The notes beneath the pieces are model-generated. The model did not search any database. It was not told the DNA's origin and saw nothing but the letters and a program-made list of their open reading frames with translations. From a virus, in the IMG/VR virus record IMGVR_UViG_3300023174_000044, positions 124,001 to 188,000 of that record: a DNA stretch of 64,000 nucleotides; one strand, given 5' to 3'. Positions 23,563-30,910 of the stretch are shown here, in pieces. The stretch's first letter is position 1. Every line of letters starts with the position of its first letter. A program made the position numbers and the translations under genes.

Positions 23563-23617
23563 GTACTGCGATAATTCTTTAATTATAAACTCAATATGTT
23601 AAAAACACAAGCAGTAC
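23563..23617 (-). promoter_or_regulatory. clpA promoter inside an inverted repeat
   Basis: Minus strand TTGTGT (23605-23610), 17 bases, TATAAT (23582-23587) upstream of clpA. GTACTGC (23563-23569) and GCAGTAC (23611-23617) form a 7-bp inverted repeat flanking the promoter, possibly an operator or a long-range hairpin. Confidence 0.45.
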
Positions 23618-23624
23618 GGTTAAA

Positions 23625-24416
23625 TTATTTATTTGACTGATCTTTAAGGATATCTATTATTTCATCTGGAATATGGTCGGGCATGACTGCATTTAATTTA
23701 ATCATGATATCTCCTGTTGTTCCATTGTTTGAACGCAGACCTAGTCCTCGTAATCTCAATGTGGTGTTTGGATTAGTCATCGGAGGAACAGTCACTGACA
23801 TTTCTCTACCTCTAAGGTCTTGTACTACTGCGTCAGTACCGATAATTAATTCCCAAAAAGATGCATTGTGTTTGGCATAAAGATCATTGCCTTGTCTTGA
23901 CCAAATTGGGTGTGGATGGATTCTAAACTGCACAACAAGATCGGAGTTACCCGGTCCGATACCCGGATAACGTATGTTAGATCCGTCTTCAACGCCTTCG
24001 GGTATGTGTATTTCAATTGCTGACGTGCCTAAATTTGATGTCACTGCTACAGTTCTTGCGCCACCAGTGACTACGTCGTCGAGCTTGATCCATAATGTCA
24101 TACGTTGAAACGACTGTCTCGGTTGATTAACATTCATCCTAGCGCCAAACATATTAAAAATAGCATCCATATCAAATGGGTCCTGGCCGGCACCCGGACC
24201 ACTAGATCTAAAATTAAAATTAGTCTGTGGAGTATCGTATTGTGCTCGTTTTTCTGGATCACTTAGTGTTCTGTATGCTTCTTCTACTTCTTGAAACTTT
24301 TTTGTATCACCACCCTTATCTGGATGGTGCTGGCTGGCCAGCTTACGATAAGCTTTTTTAATTTCATCAGCGGCAGCAGTTTTGGGCACACCTAATGTGG
24401 CATAGTGATCTGTCAT
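23625..24416 (-). CDS. DnaJ/CbpA-type co-chaperone
   Basis: 263 residues. J domain with HPD at 31-33 (QHHPDKGG), a short linker, then the C-terminal peptide-binding beta domains (IHIPEGVEDGSNIRYPGIG, TVPPMTNPNTTLRLRGLG). There is no zinc-finger CxxCxGxG domain, so it is CbpA-type. It should stimulate host DnaK. It lies upstream of clpA in the same direction; its start is embedded in a terminator/promoter element (24417-24464). Confidence 0.93.
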   Translation of the reverse strand: MTDHYATLGVPKTAAADEIKKAYRKLASQHHPDKGGDTKKFQEVEEAYRTLSDPEKRAQYDTPQTNFNFRSSGPGAGQDPFDMDAIFNMFGARMNVNQPRQSFQRMTLWIKLDDVVTGGARTVAVTSNLGTSAIEIHIPEGVEDGSNIRYPGIGPGNSDLVVQFRIHPHPIWSRQGNDLYAKHNASFWELIIGTDAVVQDLRGREMSVTVPPMTNPNTTLRLRGLGLRSNNGTTGDIMIKLNAVMPDHIPDEIIDILKDQSNK

Positions 24417-24464
24417 AAAAAATCCTGTACAGTTAATTATACAGGATTGTTAGCCAAGTGTTAA
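24417..24464 (-). terminator. Composite terminator / promoter / ribosome-site element before dnaJ
   Basis: On the minus strand AATCCTGTA...TACAGGATT (24421-24448) is a perfect 9-bp hairpin followed by six T (24417-24422), a rho-independent terminator for the secreted-protein gene. Overlapping it are TTAACA (24459-24464), 17 bases, and TATAAT (24436-24441) in the hairpin, a sigma70 promoter. The 3' arm supplies AGGA eight bases before the dnaJ ATG at 24416. Confidence 0.7.
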
Positions 24465-24467
24465 TAA

Positions 24468-24677
24468 TTATTTCTTGCCATCTGGGACTTTTTCACCTTC
24501 AAATTTCTTGTGTACTTTGATTTTTTTACAAGTTTGTTTTGGTGTTCCGTCGGCCTTTTTGATCACATTGCCCTTGGCGTCCTTGACGTCTGTGCAAACT
24601 TGTTTTTCTTCTCCACCAGCTACTGATGGGCCGGATAATACCAAACATAGACCTGCTACAAATATAACATTTTTCAT
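24468..24677 (-). CDS. Small secreted basic protein
   Basis: Start placed at the ATG at 24677; an upstream in-frame start at 24785 would read through the neighbouring 40-residue gene. The 69-residue product has a signal peptide (MKNVIFVAGLCLVLSGPSVA) and a Lys-rich mature part with two Cys and DAKGNVIKKADGTPKQ. Probably periplasmic. Function unknown; it lies just beyond the lysis genes. A terminator follows at 24417-24448. Confidence 0.6.
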   Translation of the reverse strand: MKNVIFVAGLCLVLSGPSVAGGEEKQVCTDVKDAKGNVIKKADGTPKQTCKKIKVHKKFEGEKVPDGKK

Positions 24678-24679
24678 TT

Positions 24680-24802
24680 TTATGTTTCTTTCTTGGCCAA
24701 CATAGCTTGAATTTTTTCCTGAATGATCTTTGCCCAAAACGGTTGTGGGAAATTCCATCCTACAAATGCTCCTAGTGCTATCCAAAATAATGTATCTAAC
24801 AT
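24680..24802 (-). CDS. Small membrane protein, 40 aa
   Basis: ATG at 24802, stop at 24680, ending two bases before the next ATG. MLDTLFWIALGAFVGWNFPQ is one transmembrane segment, followed by PFWAKIIQEKIQAMLAKKET. Very similar short proteins occur in T4-like cyanophages as far as I recall. Function unknown; it may belong with the lysis genes. Confidence 0.65.
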   Translation of the reverse strand: MLDTLFWIALGAFVGWNFPQPFWAKIIQEKIQAMLAKKET

Positions 24803-24814
24803 AACTTATTCCTA

Positions 24815-25399
24815 TTAAATTTCTGGGTTAACCTGAGGCGGCGGTGCTTTCTTTCCACCAAACCCAATGGTAATTGGCGCTGGATTACTGGCAGTCACTG
24901 CTGGTGAGCCAAAGTCGCTGCCAAATCCTGCTGGCGCTGGGGGTACTGCTCCAAATCCAGGTGCTGAACTTCCGAACCCACCACCAATGGGTGCGGTGCC
25001 CCAGGACTGTGTGACTGTTGTTGCTGTTGGTGCACCAAATGCACCGGGTCCGGACTGTTGTACTGCGCCCGGCGTTTGATATGTTGTTCCGACATTTGGT
25101 GGTAAGTTGATTCCGCCATTATTTGCTCCTGCTAATTTTTCTTGTGTACGACCGTATGCAGCCAGACCAAGTACAGCACCCATACTAATGTGAAATAGTC
25201 CTGCGCCTTGTAGCGTCAACGGTTGCCATTGGACATTTACTCCGCCATGAAATAATGCTTGTGTCAGACTCCATAATACTGGAGCAATCACAAAGTCAAA
25301 TATGCACACGCCCATGTACATCCATCCCATCATAGGGCGCCACTTTGAGTTCATCCAGTCTTCTTTTTTCTTTTCTGACTCGCTTATTTTTTCTGACAT
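24815..25399 (-). CDS. Holin-like membrane protein with Gly/Pro-rich tail
   Basis: Start set at the ATG at 25399, with a CGGAG ribosome site seven bases upstream (a TTG lies two codons earlier). Of 194 residues, ~20-90 hold three hydrophobic segments (WRPMMGWMYMGVCIFDFVIA, the middle segment after the Trp-rich loop, and GLFHISMGAVLGLAAYG) as in three-TM phage holins. The remaining ~100 residues are a Gly/Pro/Ala-rich low-complexity tail, unusual for holins. Its place before the spanin and endolysin genes supports the lysis role. Confidence 0.7.
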   Translation of the reverse strand: MSEKISESEKKKEDWMNSKWRPMMGWMYMGVCIFDFVIAPVLWSLTQALFHGGVNVQWQPLTLQGAGLFHISMGAVLGLAAYGRTQEKLAGANNGGINLPPNVGTTYQTPGAVQQSGPGAFGAPTATTVTQSWGTAPIGGGFGSSAPGFGAVPPAPAGFGSDFGSPAVTASNPAPITIGFGGKKAPPPQVNPEI

Positions 25400-25417
25400 T
25401 GTCAACTCCGTTTTATA

Positions 25418-26362
25418 TTAATTTGGATTAGCAAAATAAATGGTAGCACCCTGTGGCTGTACAGCACGGGCATTGCCATCAGGGAATACTGTTTTAAATT
25501 GTGCTACTTGTGCCACTGACAACTGGATGGGTTGTCTAAACAGTACCCAAGAAACAATTTGTGGATATGCTTGTTGAGTCAATTGACGCTGTGGATTGCC
25601 CCACCATGGACGACTGTTGGCAGGGTTAGTGGTGGCAACACAGGTGCTATTGGCACCCAGCGTACCAATTGAAATTGGTGCAGTTAATCCGCCACTGTAT
25701 CTATAACTTGGTGCTGTGTTGAAGTTGGCCATGCCCATCATTGATGCAATGTTGAAACTGACAGTCTGACCAGAATTTGCACCGCTGGCGTTGGCAGCCG
25801 GAATTGCATTAAACACACTGGCCCAGGCAGCATTTGGTGTATTACCATTGCCCACCATGCGTTGACCTAATACCAACAAACTGTCAGAGTTACACAATCC
25901 ATAAGGACCAGTAAAATCTGCCAATTTGAAATAAACAAAGTGTACTTCTAAATCAGTAACTGAATTATTAATCCAATGCTCTGCTGGTCCATGAAAGTGA
26001 AACTCTAGCAAGCAGTATTGAGCACCCCCAAATACAATACCAGGAGCACATGAACCTGCATTGGGATTGTTGAGTTTGTAGGTACCCCAACGTGTGTTGG
26101 CAATAGGATATGCGTTTGCACCAGCAGATGCTGTGGGTAAAGTACACACATCACCTGCGCCACTGTTGCAAAATGCGGAATTTAGTGTGTTTTGAGTTGC
26201 AAAAGTAAATGTGGCATTTAACCCACTGTAACTGGTAAACTGGGCTGGGCTACCTTGTGGAGTAGTTGCTGTGATGTTTACTGGTGTTTGGCTCTGAGAA
26301 TTGACCTGCAATGAAGTTAATCCAAGAATAAAAATTGTAGTTAATATTCTAATATATTTCAT
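25418..26362 (-). CDS. Alpha-carbonic anhydrase, secreted
   Basis: 314 residues with a signal peptide (to about residue 22, VNSQ). LLEFHFHGPAEHWINN and LEVHFVYF give the three zinc His (H122, H124, H141) and the E128 gatekeeper, in the spacing of bacterial alpha-CAs. WVLFRQPIQLSVAQVAQF matches the conserved C-terminal strand. Paired Cys (C65, C73, C105, C117, C157) could form disulfides. The enzyme interconverts CO2 and bicarbonate in the periplasm. It sits between holin and spanins, which is a strange place; a phage alpha-CA is unusual. Confidence 0.88.
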   Translation of the reverse strand: MKYIRILTTIFILGLTSLQVNSQSQTPVNITATTPQGSPAQFTSYSGLNATFTFATQNTLNSAFCNSGAGDVCTLPTASAGANAYPIANTRWGTYKLNNPNAGSCAPGIVFGGAQYCLLEFHFHGPAEHWINNSVTDLEVHFVYFKLADFTGPYGLCNSDSLLVLGQRMVGNGNTPNAAWASVFNAIPAANASGANSGQTVSFNIASMMGMANFNTAPSYRYSGGLTAPISIGTLGANSTCVATTNPANSRPWWGNPQRQLTQQAYPQIVSWVLFRQPIQLSVAQVAQFKTVFPDGNARAVQPQGATIYFANPN

Positions 26363-26363
26363 T

Positions 26364-26975
26364 TTATTTTCCTTTTGTTTTGTATTCTGCTTTGTCTTGC
26401 GCCTTAATTGGAAGACTCACAGGATATTTAGCACATGCATCAGGATCACCCTGACCGGCTTCGGTCAAAAATGATGTTGCTGGTGGTACTTGACCTGTAG
26501 GACATGAACATACTGCTATACCGTCAGCACCTTTGACACAATTCCAACTAAAACAGTTGCTTGATTGTGCGCCAAGATTTAAACTAGCATCACACTTTTG
26601 TACTGTGGCCTTTTGTTTCCAAGGCAATGGGCTAAAGTTGTTGGCTTCCTGTGGATAAAAGATTTTAGGTGCAAACAAACTCCAGACATGATTGCTATCT
26701 GTTGCGGCACAGCTTCCCTTCATATTACCAGCACTAGTATCAGCAATAGAAACACCATTAAGAATAGGACAACGACATTCTACTTCAGGGTAAGGTACGC
26801 CATTGTTACCAGTGATCATTTTTGATGTTCCATCTTTGTTCAGGACTGGTTTACAAGTACTTGCGGCACATAGTGCATATTCTCCTGTACAAGTCGTAAT
26901 GCCAGCTGGAGATGGTTGAGCAAATACCGAGGTTGATAGCATTAAGAATGCCAGGATTGTTAATAGTTTTTTCAT
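26364..26975 (-). CDS. Secreted cysteine-rich protein
   Basis: 203 residues with a clear signal peptide (MKKLLTILAFLMLSTSVFAQ) and about 14 Cys in the mature part, in pairs such as CRCP, CFSWNC and CSCPTG. Probably a disulfide-bonded periplasmic or outer-surface protein. It is one base from the carbonic anhydrase gene and likely expressed with it. I do not recognise the family. Confidence 0.72.
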   Translation of the reverse strand: MKKLLTILAFLMLSTSVFAQPSPAGITTCTGEYALCAASTCKPVLNKDGTSKMITGNNGVPYPEVECRCPILNGVSIADTSAGNMKGSCAATDSNHVWSLFAPKIFYPQEANNFSPLPWKQKATVQKCDASLNLGAQSSNCFSWNCVKGADGIAVCSCPTGQVPPATSFLTEAGQGDPDACAKYPVSLPIKAQDKAEYKTKGK

Positions 26976-26985
26976 TTGTTTCCTT

Positions 26986-27174
26986 TTATACTAATTTCAT
27001 TGCTATGTTGCAAGCTTGCACAACATAGCGGAATAATTCTTCGTTGCCAGCGCATTCTTGAGCGGCACGAATGTCACGTATCTCGGTAAGAAGATAATTG
27101 TGTTCATCTTCTGAGATGTTGCCCATCTGGCATTGTTCAACAATGGCCTGAATTTCTTGTTCTAGTGTGTGCAT
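26986..27174 (-). CDS. Hypothetical protein, 62 aa
   Basis: Acidic helical protein (MHTLEQEIQAIVEQCQMGNI). Its ATG overlaps the stop of the lipoprotein gene upstream by one base, so it belongs to the lysis operon. No signal peptide or family. Confidence 0.6.
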   Translation of the reverse strand: MHTLEQEIQAIVEQCQMGNISEDEHNYLLTEIRDIRAAQECAGNEELFRYVVQACNIAMKLV

Positions 27175-27527
27175 TATCTTCCTTGCCAGGCCAGCTTGGC
27201 AGCCTGTATACGTTGTGCGGCAGTTTTTTTTCCTAATTCGCAGAACATTTTACTACCGCCTTGACTCATACGCTCTGTATGTGTTTGTAGACCTTTTAAG
27301 TTTGGAGCCTGTGGATCTCCACGCCAGTCACTAAAACGTGCTAGACGAGTTGCTAGATCAACCGCCTTTGACCAGTCTGGTAACTCACAATTAATACGCT
27401 CGACAGCAATATCTGTGTCAACTAATGCACCAAACATTTCAGGATCGTGTTCTCTGGGCCAGTACTCTTTGATAGTACTGCATCCTGTTAATGTAACAAT
27501 TGCAACTAGTAATAAAACACGCTTCAT
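27174..27527 (-). CDS. Lipoprotein in lysis operon
   Basis: Start at 27527 (ATGA overlap with the gene upstream), not the in-frame start at 27566. The 117-residue product begins MKRVLLLVAIVTLTGCSTIK, a lipobox LTGC with Cys16. The mature part has Cys pairs and an Arg/Lys-rich end. It could be an outer-membrane spanin partner or an accessory lipoprotein; the gene before it is also a lipoprotein. Confidence 0.65.
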   Translation of the reverse strand: MKRVLLLVAIVTLTGCSTIKEYWPREHDPEMFGALVDTDIAVERINCELPDWSKAVDLATRLARFSDWRGDPQAPNLKGLQTHTERMSQGGSKMFCELGKKTAAQRIQAAKLAWQGR

Positions 27528-27787
27528 TTTATGTCCTCGTATATTTTCTTCTGCACATGATACCATTCAATCCACATGTCAACCTTTACAGCACATTCGT
27601 AATAGGTTCCATAGTTTTCAGCTATAGTTTTAGACACATCACTGAGCACAGGATCTTCTTTTAACTTTTTTAAATTAGGGCAACGTTCTAGTGTATTTTT
27701 GCCCGGTGTGTTGGGAAAACTAGGAACAACAGGCACAGACGTACAAGCCGACAAGAACATAACTAGTGAGATAATAATATATTTCAT
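27524..27787 (-). CDS. Probable o-spanin lipoprotein (Rz1-like)
   Basis: 87 residues: MKYIIISLVMFLSACTSVPV has a lipobox LSAC, then a Pro-rich stretch (VPVVPSFPNTPG) typical of outer-membrane spanins. It follows the inner-membrane spanin candidate with a four-base overlap. Family knowledge: o-spanins pair with i-spanins to fuse the two membranes in the last step of Gram-negative lysis. Confidence 0.68.
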   Translation of the reverse strand: MKYIIISLVMFLSACTSVPVVPSFPNTPGKNTLERCPNLKKLKEDPVLSDVSKTIAENYGTYYECAVKVDMWIEWYHVQKKIYEDIK

Positions 27788-28245
27788 TTCTTGGGTACCT
27801 CTGCTGAATCATTATGTGCTCGAATAAATTCTGTTGGTATTTCGCACTGGCCTCCTGGCATAAATTTAGTATCGTATTTTATAATCTCTTTGTCTATGTA
27901 ACGTGTGACATATTCGGTGCGTCCTTTAATATATCTAACTTTGTCTTCACCTTTTTTGGCCAATGCTTCGTTGGCTTTGTTGGATTCTTGTTCTGCTTTT
28001 GCTACCTGTGCCTGCGCTTCATCAACCTTGGCACGCCAGGCCATTTCAGTGTCATATCCGCCACGTAACCATACGCCCAACAATAGAATAACAACACCAG
28101 TTGGTTTTAATATATGTGCATAGCTTCCATAAAATGGAATAAATTTACCTAACCAACCTAACACAATGCTGATTACGCCAACTGCAATAATTGTCCAGTA
28201 CACCCAGTTTAGCATTGCATCAGGTATGAGGTTTAGTATCCACAT
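27784..28245 (-). CDS. Probable i-spanin (Rz-like)
   Basis: 153 residues with two hydrophobic segments (about 14-34, 46-62), then a periplasmic coiled coil (KVDEAQAQVAKAEQESNKAN) and a basic/charged tail. This membrane-anchor plus coiled-coil layout, directly after the endolysin and overlapping a Rz1-like lipoprotein gene, is the spanin arrangement. Two membrane segments rather than one is a departure from lambda Rz. Confidence 0.65.
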   Translation of the reverse strand: MWILNLIPDAMLNWVYWTIIAVGVISIVLGWLGKFIPFYGSYAHILKPTGVVILLLGVWLRGGYDTEMAWRAKVDEAQAQVAKAEQESNKANEALAKKGEDKVRYIKGRTEYVTRYIDKEIIKYDTKFMPGGQCEIPTEFIRAHNDSAEVPKK

Positions 28246-28246
28246 A

Positions 28247-28882
28247 TCAATCTCCTAATATGTGCAGAGCATGATTGTAGTGTTTAATACGATCGTCTAA
28301 GCCAATGGTACCACCGTTGATGCGTTTGGTGGCAGTGAGCACATCACCTTTGTCGGCCCACTGATTTAGATTGTTGGTTTCCCAAAACCAACAGGCTGAT
28401 TGTACAGCACCTTCAAAGGTTGCTAGATATTCAGGCACATCCTCTACAGCGGTTTCAATGCTCATGGCAAAATTTTCATAGTTGGACTTGCCAGTTAACT
28501 GAATTAGTCCCCGGCCACAATAACGATAACCATCTCCGGATTCTTCTGGACCGTTGCCCATTCTATTAGCATATATTCTATTGGCAATTGCTTCTTGTTT
28601 GTTGGGCAAACTGGCATATTGAGTGGCCATTGCATCATTGGGGAAATATTTTGGAAATATCTTGCGTAAACTTGCTGCCTTGTAATTTAAATTTTCTTTA
28701 ATGGCTCGAAAACCTCCAGATTCGTGTGCGCATTGTGCAATAAACATTGCCACACGAGATTTAGTATTGATGTCGTAATCGGGTAATATTTCTGCCACTG
28801 CTTCGTACCAATGATCAATATAGGGATTACCAGGAACCATTTGATTTAATTGTTGCTGTGTAAATTCAAAGTCAAAACTCAT
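28247..28882 (-). CDS. Endolysin, glycoside hydrolase family 19 (chitinase-like lysozyme)
   Basis: 211 residues. FIAQCAHESGGFRAIKENLN supplies the catalytic Glu (E54) and YRYCGRGLIQLTGKSNYENF is the conserved GH19 substrate-binding signature. No signal peptide, so it needs the holin for release. It heads the lysis operon, with a TAGGA ribosome site and a CATAAATAC late-promoter-like motif at 28903-28911. Confidence 0.92.
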   Translation of the reverse strand: MSFDFEFTQQQLNQMVPGNPYIDHWYEAVAEILPDYDINTKSRVAMFIAQCAHESGGFRAIKENLNYKAASLRKIFPKYFPNDAMATQYASLPNKQEAIANRIYANRMGNGPEESGDGYRYCGRGLIQLTGKSNYENFAMSIETAVEDVPEYLATFEGAVQSACWFWETNNLNQWADKGDVLTATKRINGGTIGLDDRIKHYNHALHILGD

Positions 28883-28902
28883 AATATTGTCCTATTTGAA
28901 AA

Positions 28903-28911
28903 GTATTTATG
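28903..28911 (-). promoter_or_regulatory. Candidate late promoter of the lysis operon
   Basis: CATAAATAC on the minus strand, 21-29 bases before the endolysin ATG. It lies in the divergent gap with the plus-strand sulfotransferase-like gene. Confidence 0.45.
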
Positions 28912-28939
28912 GAATTCAGAATTTTATAAGTATATTATA

Positions 28940-30073
28940 ATGAATGTTTTGATTCTCACTCCCGACCGTGTTGGCAGTACTCTACTACAACGATTAATCA
29001 CTGTTTACATGAATGCACACGCATTTGATCAGCCTGTGATTAATTTACATGAATTAACCAACGGCATTATGAAGTATTATAGCCCTACATTCAATCAAGA
29101 AGTGCTGGGCAAGTTTGAAGACCGACAAAAATGGGGGTATTATCAAACTCTTGAAGAAATCACAGAACTTCTTGGCTCAGTTGAACATTATAAAACCACA
29201 AGACTAGCACATTATCATATTAAAAAACGACAGGACACTATTGCTAGTCAAGTTCCTTTTTACGAATACCTAAATCAAAATTTCTACATCATCAGTGCCC
29301 AACGAGACAATTTGTTTGAGCATGGACTCAGTTGGTGTATATCAAACGAGTCAAAGAAATTAAATGTGTTTAGCCATCAAGAAAAAGTTGATGCATTTTC
29401 TAACATTTATAAAAATAAAATCAACGTTGATCCATTGGCGCTGATAAAATACCTTGACCAGTATGTTGAGTATCTGGCCTGGGTAGACAATCACTTTGAC
29501 GTTAACTCGTATTTTAAATACGACAAAGATATGTCAAGACTTGAAGAGTACATACTTGGGCTGTCTATCTTTAGCCAGCAACCAAACAAAAGGTCCTGGA
29601 AAGACATCTTTGAACTAGAGTTTGCTGACTGGAACAAGTGTCATTACCTAATCAGCGATCTAAGCGGAATCAGCACACAACTACCATCTGTTGACCATCC
29701 AAAGTTGACCTATGACGGAAAAGAATCCAACTTTGATAATGTGCAACTACAAAGCCTGGCAAGAACAGAGATACCAAAGTCTTTGTCTGTGGTCGATCAA
29801 CGGTTCTTAATAAAAAATGGCCCAGGGTATCAAAAAGCACACAATGCTATCAACCAGCTGGTAGAAAACAAAGTACTAGTTACGCCTGTGCCAATAAAAC
29901 TGCAAACAATGCTGGAAAAGAAGTTATTAATTAATAATTTTTCTCAGTGTGTTGATGTGTATAACAAATGGTCAGAGTCAACAGGCATGGGTATTCAGTA
30001 CTCTGATGAAGATATTGAGTTGTCAATAAAAGAAGAAATCAAAACCTGGCATGCTACTGCTTTGTTAAAGTAA
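28940..30073 (+). CDS. Sulfotransferase-like protein
   Basis: Start at the ATG at 28940; an earlier in-frame start would run into the endolysin gene. 377 residues. MNVLILTPDRVGSTLLQRLI is the 5'-phosphosulfate loop of PAPS-dependent sulfotransferases and NFYIISAQRDNLFEHGLSW resembles the 3'-phosphate binding strand-helix (R...S). Acceptor unknown. First plus-strand gene of the window; convergent with the next gene, overlapping its end by nine bases. AT-rich. Confidence 0.65.
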   Translation: MNVLILTPDRVGSTLLQRLITVYMNAHAFDQPVINLHELTNGIMKYYSPTFNQEVLGKFEDRQKWGYYQTLEEITELLGSVEHYKTTRLAHYHIKKRQDTIASQVPFYEYLNQNFYIISAQRDNLFEHGLSWCISNESKKLNVFSHQEKVDAFSNIYKNKINVDPLALIKYLDQYVEYLAWVDNHFDVNSYFKYDKDMSRLEEYILGLSIFSQQPNKRSWKDIFELEFADWNKCHYLISDLSGISTQLPSVDHPKLTYDGKESNFDNVQLQSLARTEIPKSLSVVDQRFLIKNGPGYQKAHNAINQLVENKVLVTPVPIKLQTMLEKKLLINNFSQCVDVYNKWSESTGMGIQYSDEDIELSIKEEIKTWHATALLK

Positions 30074-30910
30074 CTCTGTAATTTTGTCCACAAAGGCAGA
30101 GGCAGTTTTGATATCATAATGATATCCGTCCCGGGCAAGATCTAATTTTTCAAATTCAGGAATAAATTGTACATCTGGCAATTGCTCTTGAAACATTGAT
30201 TTAAAACCAGACGCACAGAAATTTGGAATAACGCTGTGAATTATGTTGCAGTTGCCTTTGTTTTCTTCTATCTTGTTAATACAATCAATAGTTAATGCTA
30301 TGTCTGCTTCATCTGTGCTTTTGACAAAATGCAGTTTTAAATCCTCGTCACTGACGTTTGTCCAAGATTGATCAGAATTTTTTAATTCTTCTTGAATAAA
30401 GTTGGGTAGGATATCTATATCAATGACGTTGGGACATGCGGGCCAGGAAGAATCTTTTACATTGTTATAAAAGTCCTTCCACTTTTTATTTAAGACTGTT
30501 TGATATTCATTTTCTCTACGATGCAGATAACTCCAGTGTATGATCACCATTTCAGGAACAATTTCTTCAATAACTGTTAATGCTTTTCTTGTAATCCATG
30601 AATTACTACCACCGTCCATGCTTACATTTACAATTCTTTGTTTCAACTGAGACTGTAGTATATTTGGCCAAGTGTGAGATAACGGGCTTCCAATGCCCAC
30701 AGTAAAGCTATCACCAATGCACCAAATTGATCTTTTTAAATCTACTGGCCATTCAGAATCTCTGAAGCCTCGACTGTTGTGTTTGTAATCTACAACAAAT
30801 TTATATCTAGTAAAATGATTTTTATCTAGTGCCAATTTAATGTTGTCAATGCCACTGTATTCCCAACGTTGATTTATCCTACTAGGTAAAATAAAATCAG
30901 GTAAAATCAC
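30065..30910 (-). CDS. SGNH/GDSL-hydrolase-like protein
   Basis: 281 residues. SIWCIGDSFTVGIGSPLSHT is block I with the catalytic Ser in GDSF; VSMDGGSNSWITRKA carries Gly/Asn blocks; LARDGYHYDIKTA resembles the block V DxxH. Esterase/acetyltransferase activity on a glycan or lipid is likely but undefined. The ATG overlaps the stop of the kinase-nucleotidyltransferase gene by four bases. Confidence 0.68.
   Translation of the reverse strand: MILPDFILPSRINQRWEYSGIDNIKLALDKNHFTRYKFVVDYKHNSRGFRDSEWPVDLKRSIWCIGDSFTVGIGSPLSHTWPNILQSQLKQRIVNVSMDGGSNSWITRKALTVIEEIVPEMVIIHWSYLHRRENEYQTVLNKKWKDFYNNVKDSSWPACPNVIDIDILPNFIQEELKNSDQSWTNVSDEDLKLHFVKSTDEADIALTIDCINKIEENKGNCNIIHSVIPNFCASGFKSMFQEQLPDVQFIPEFEKLDLARDGYHYDIKTASAFVDKITELL

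Noticed and set aside
24468-24785. Longer form of the small secreted protein starting at 24785
   Set aside because: It would overlap the 40-residue membrane gene in another frame and bury a clean signal peptide; the ATG at 24677 gives a normal secreted protein.
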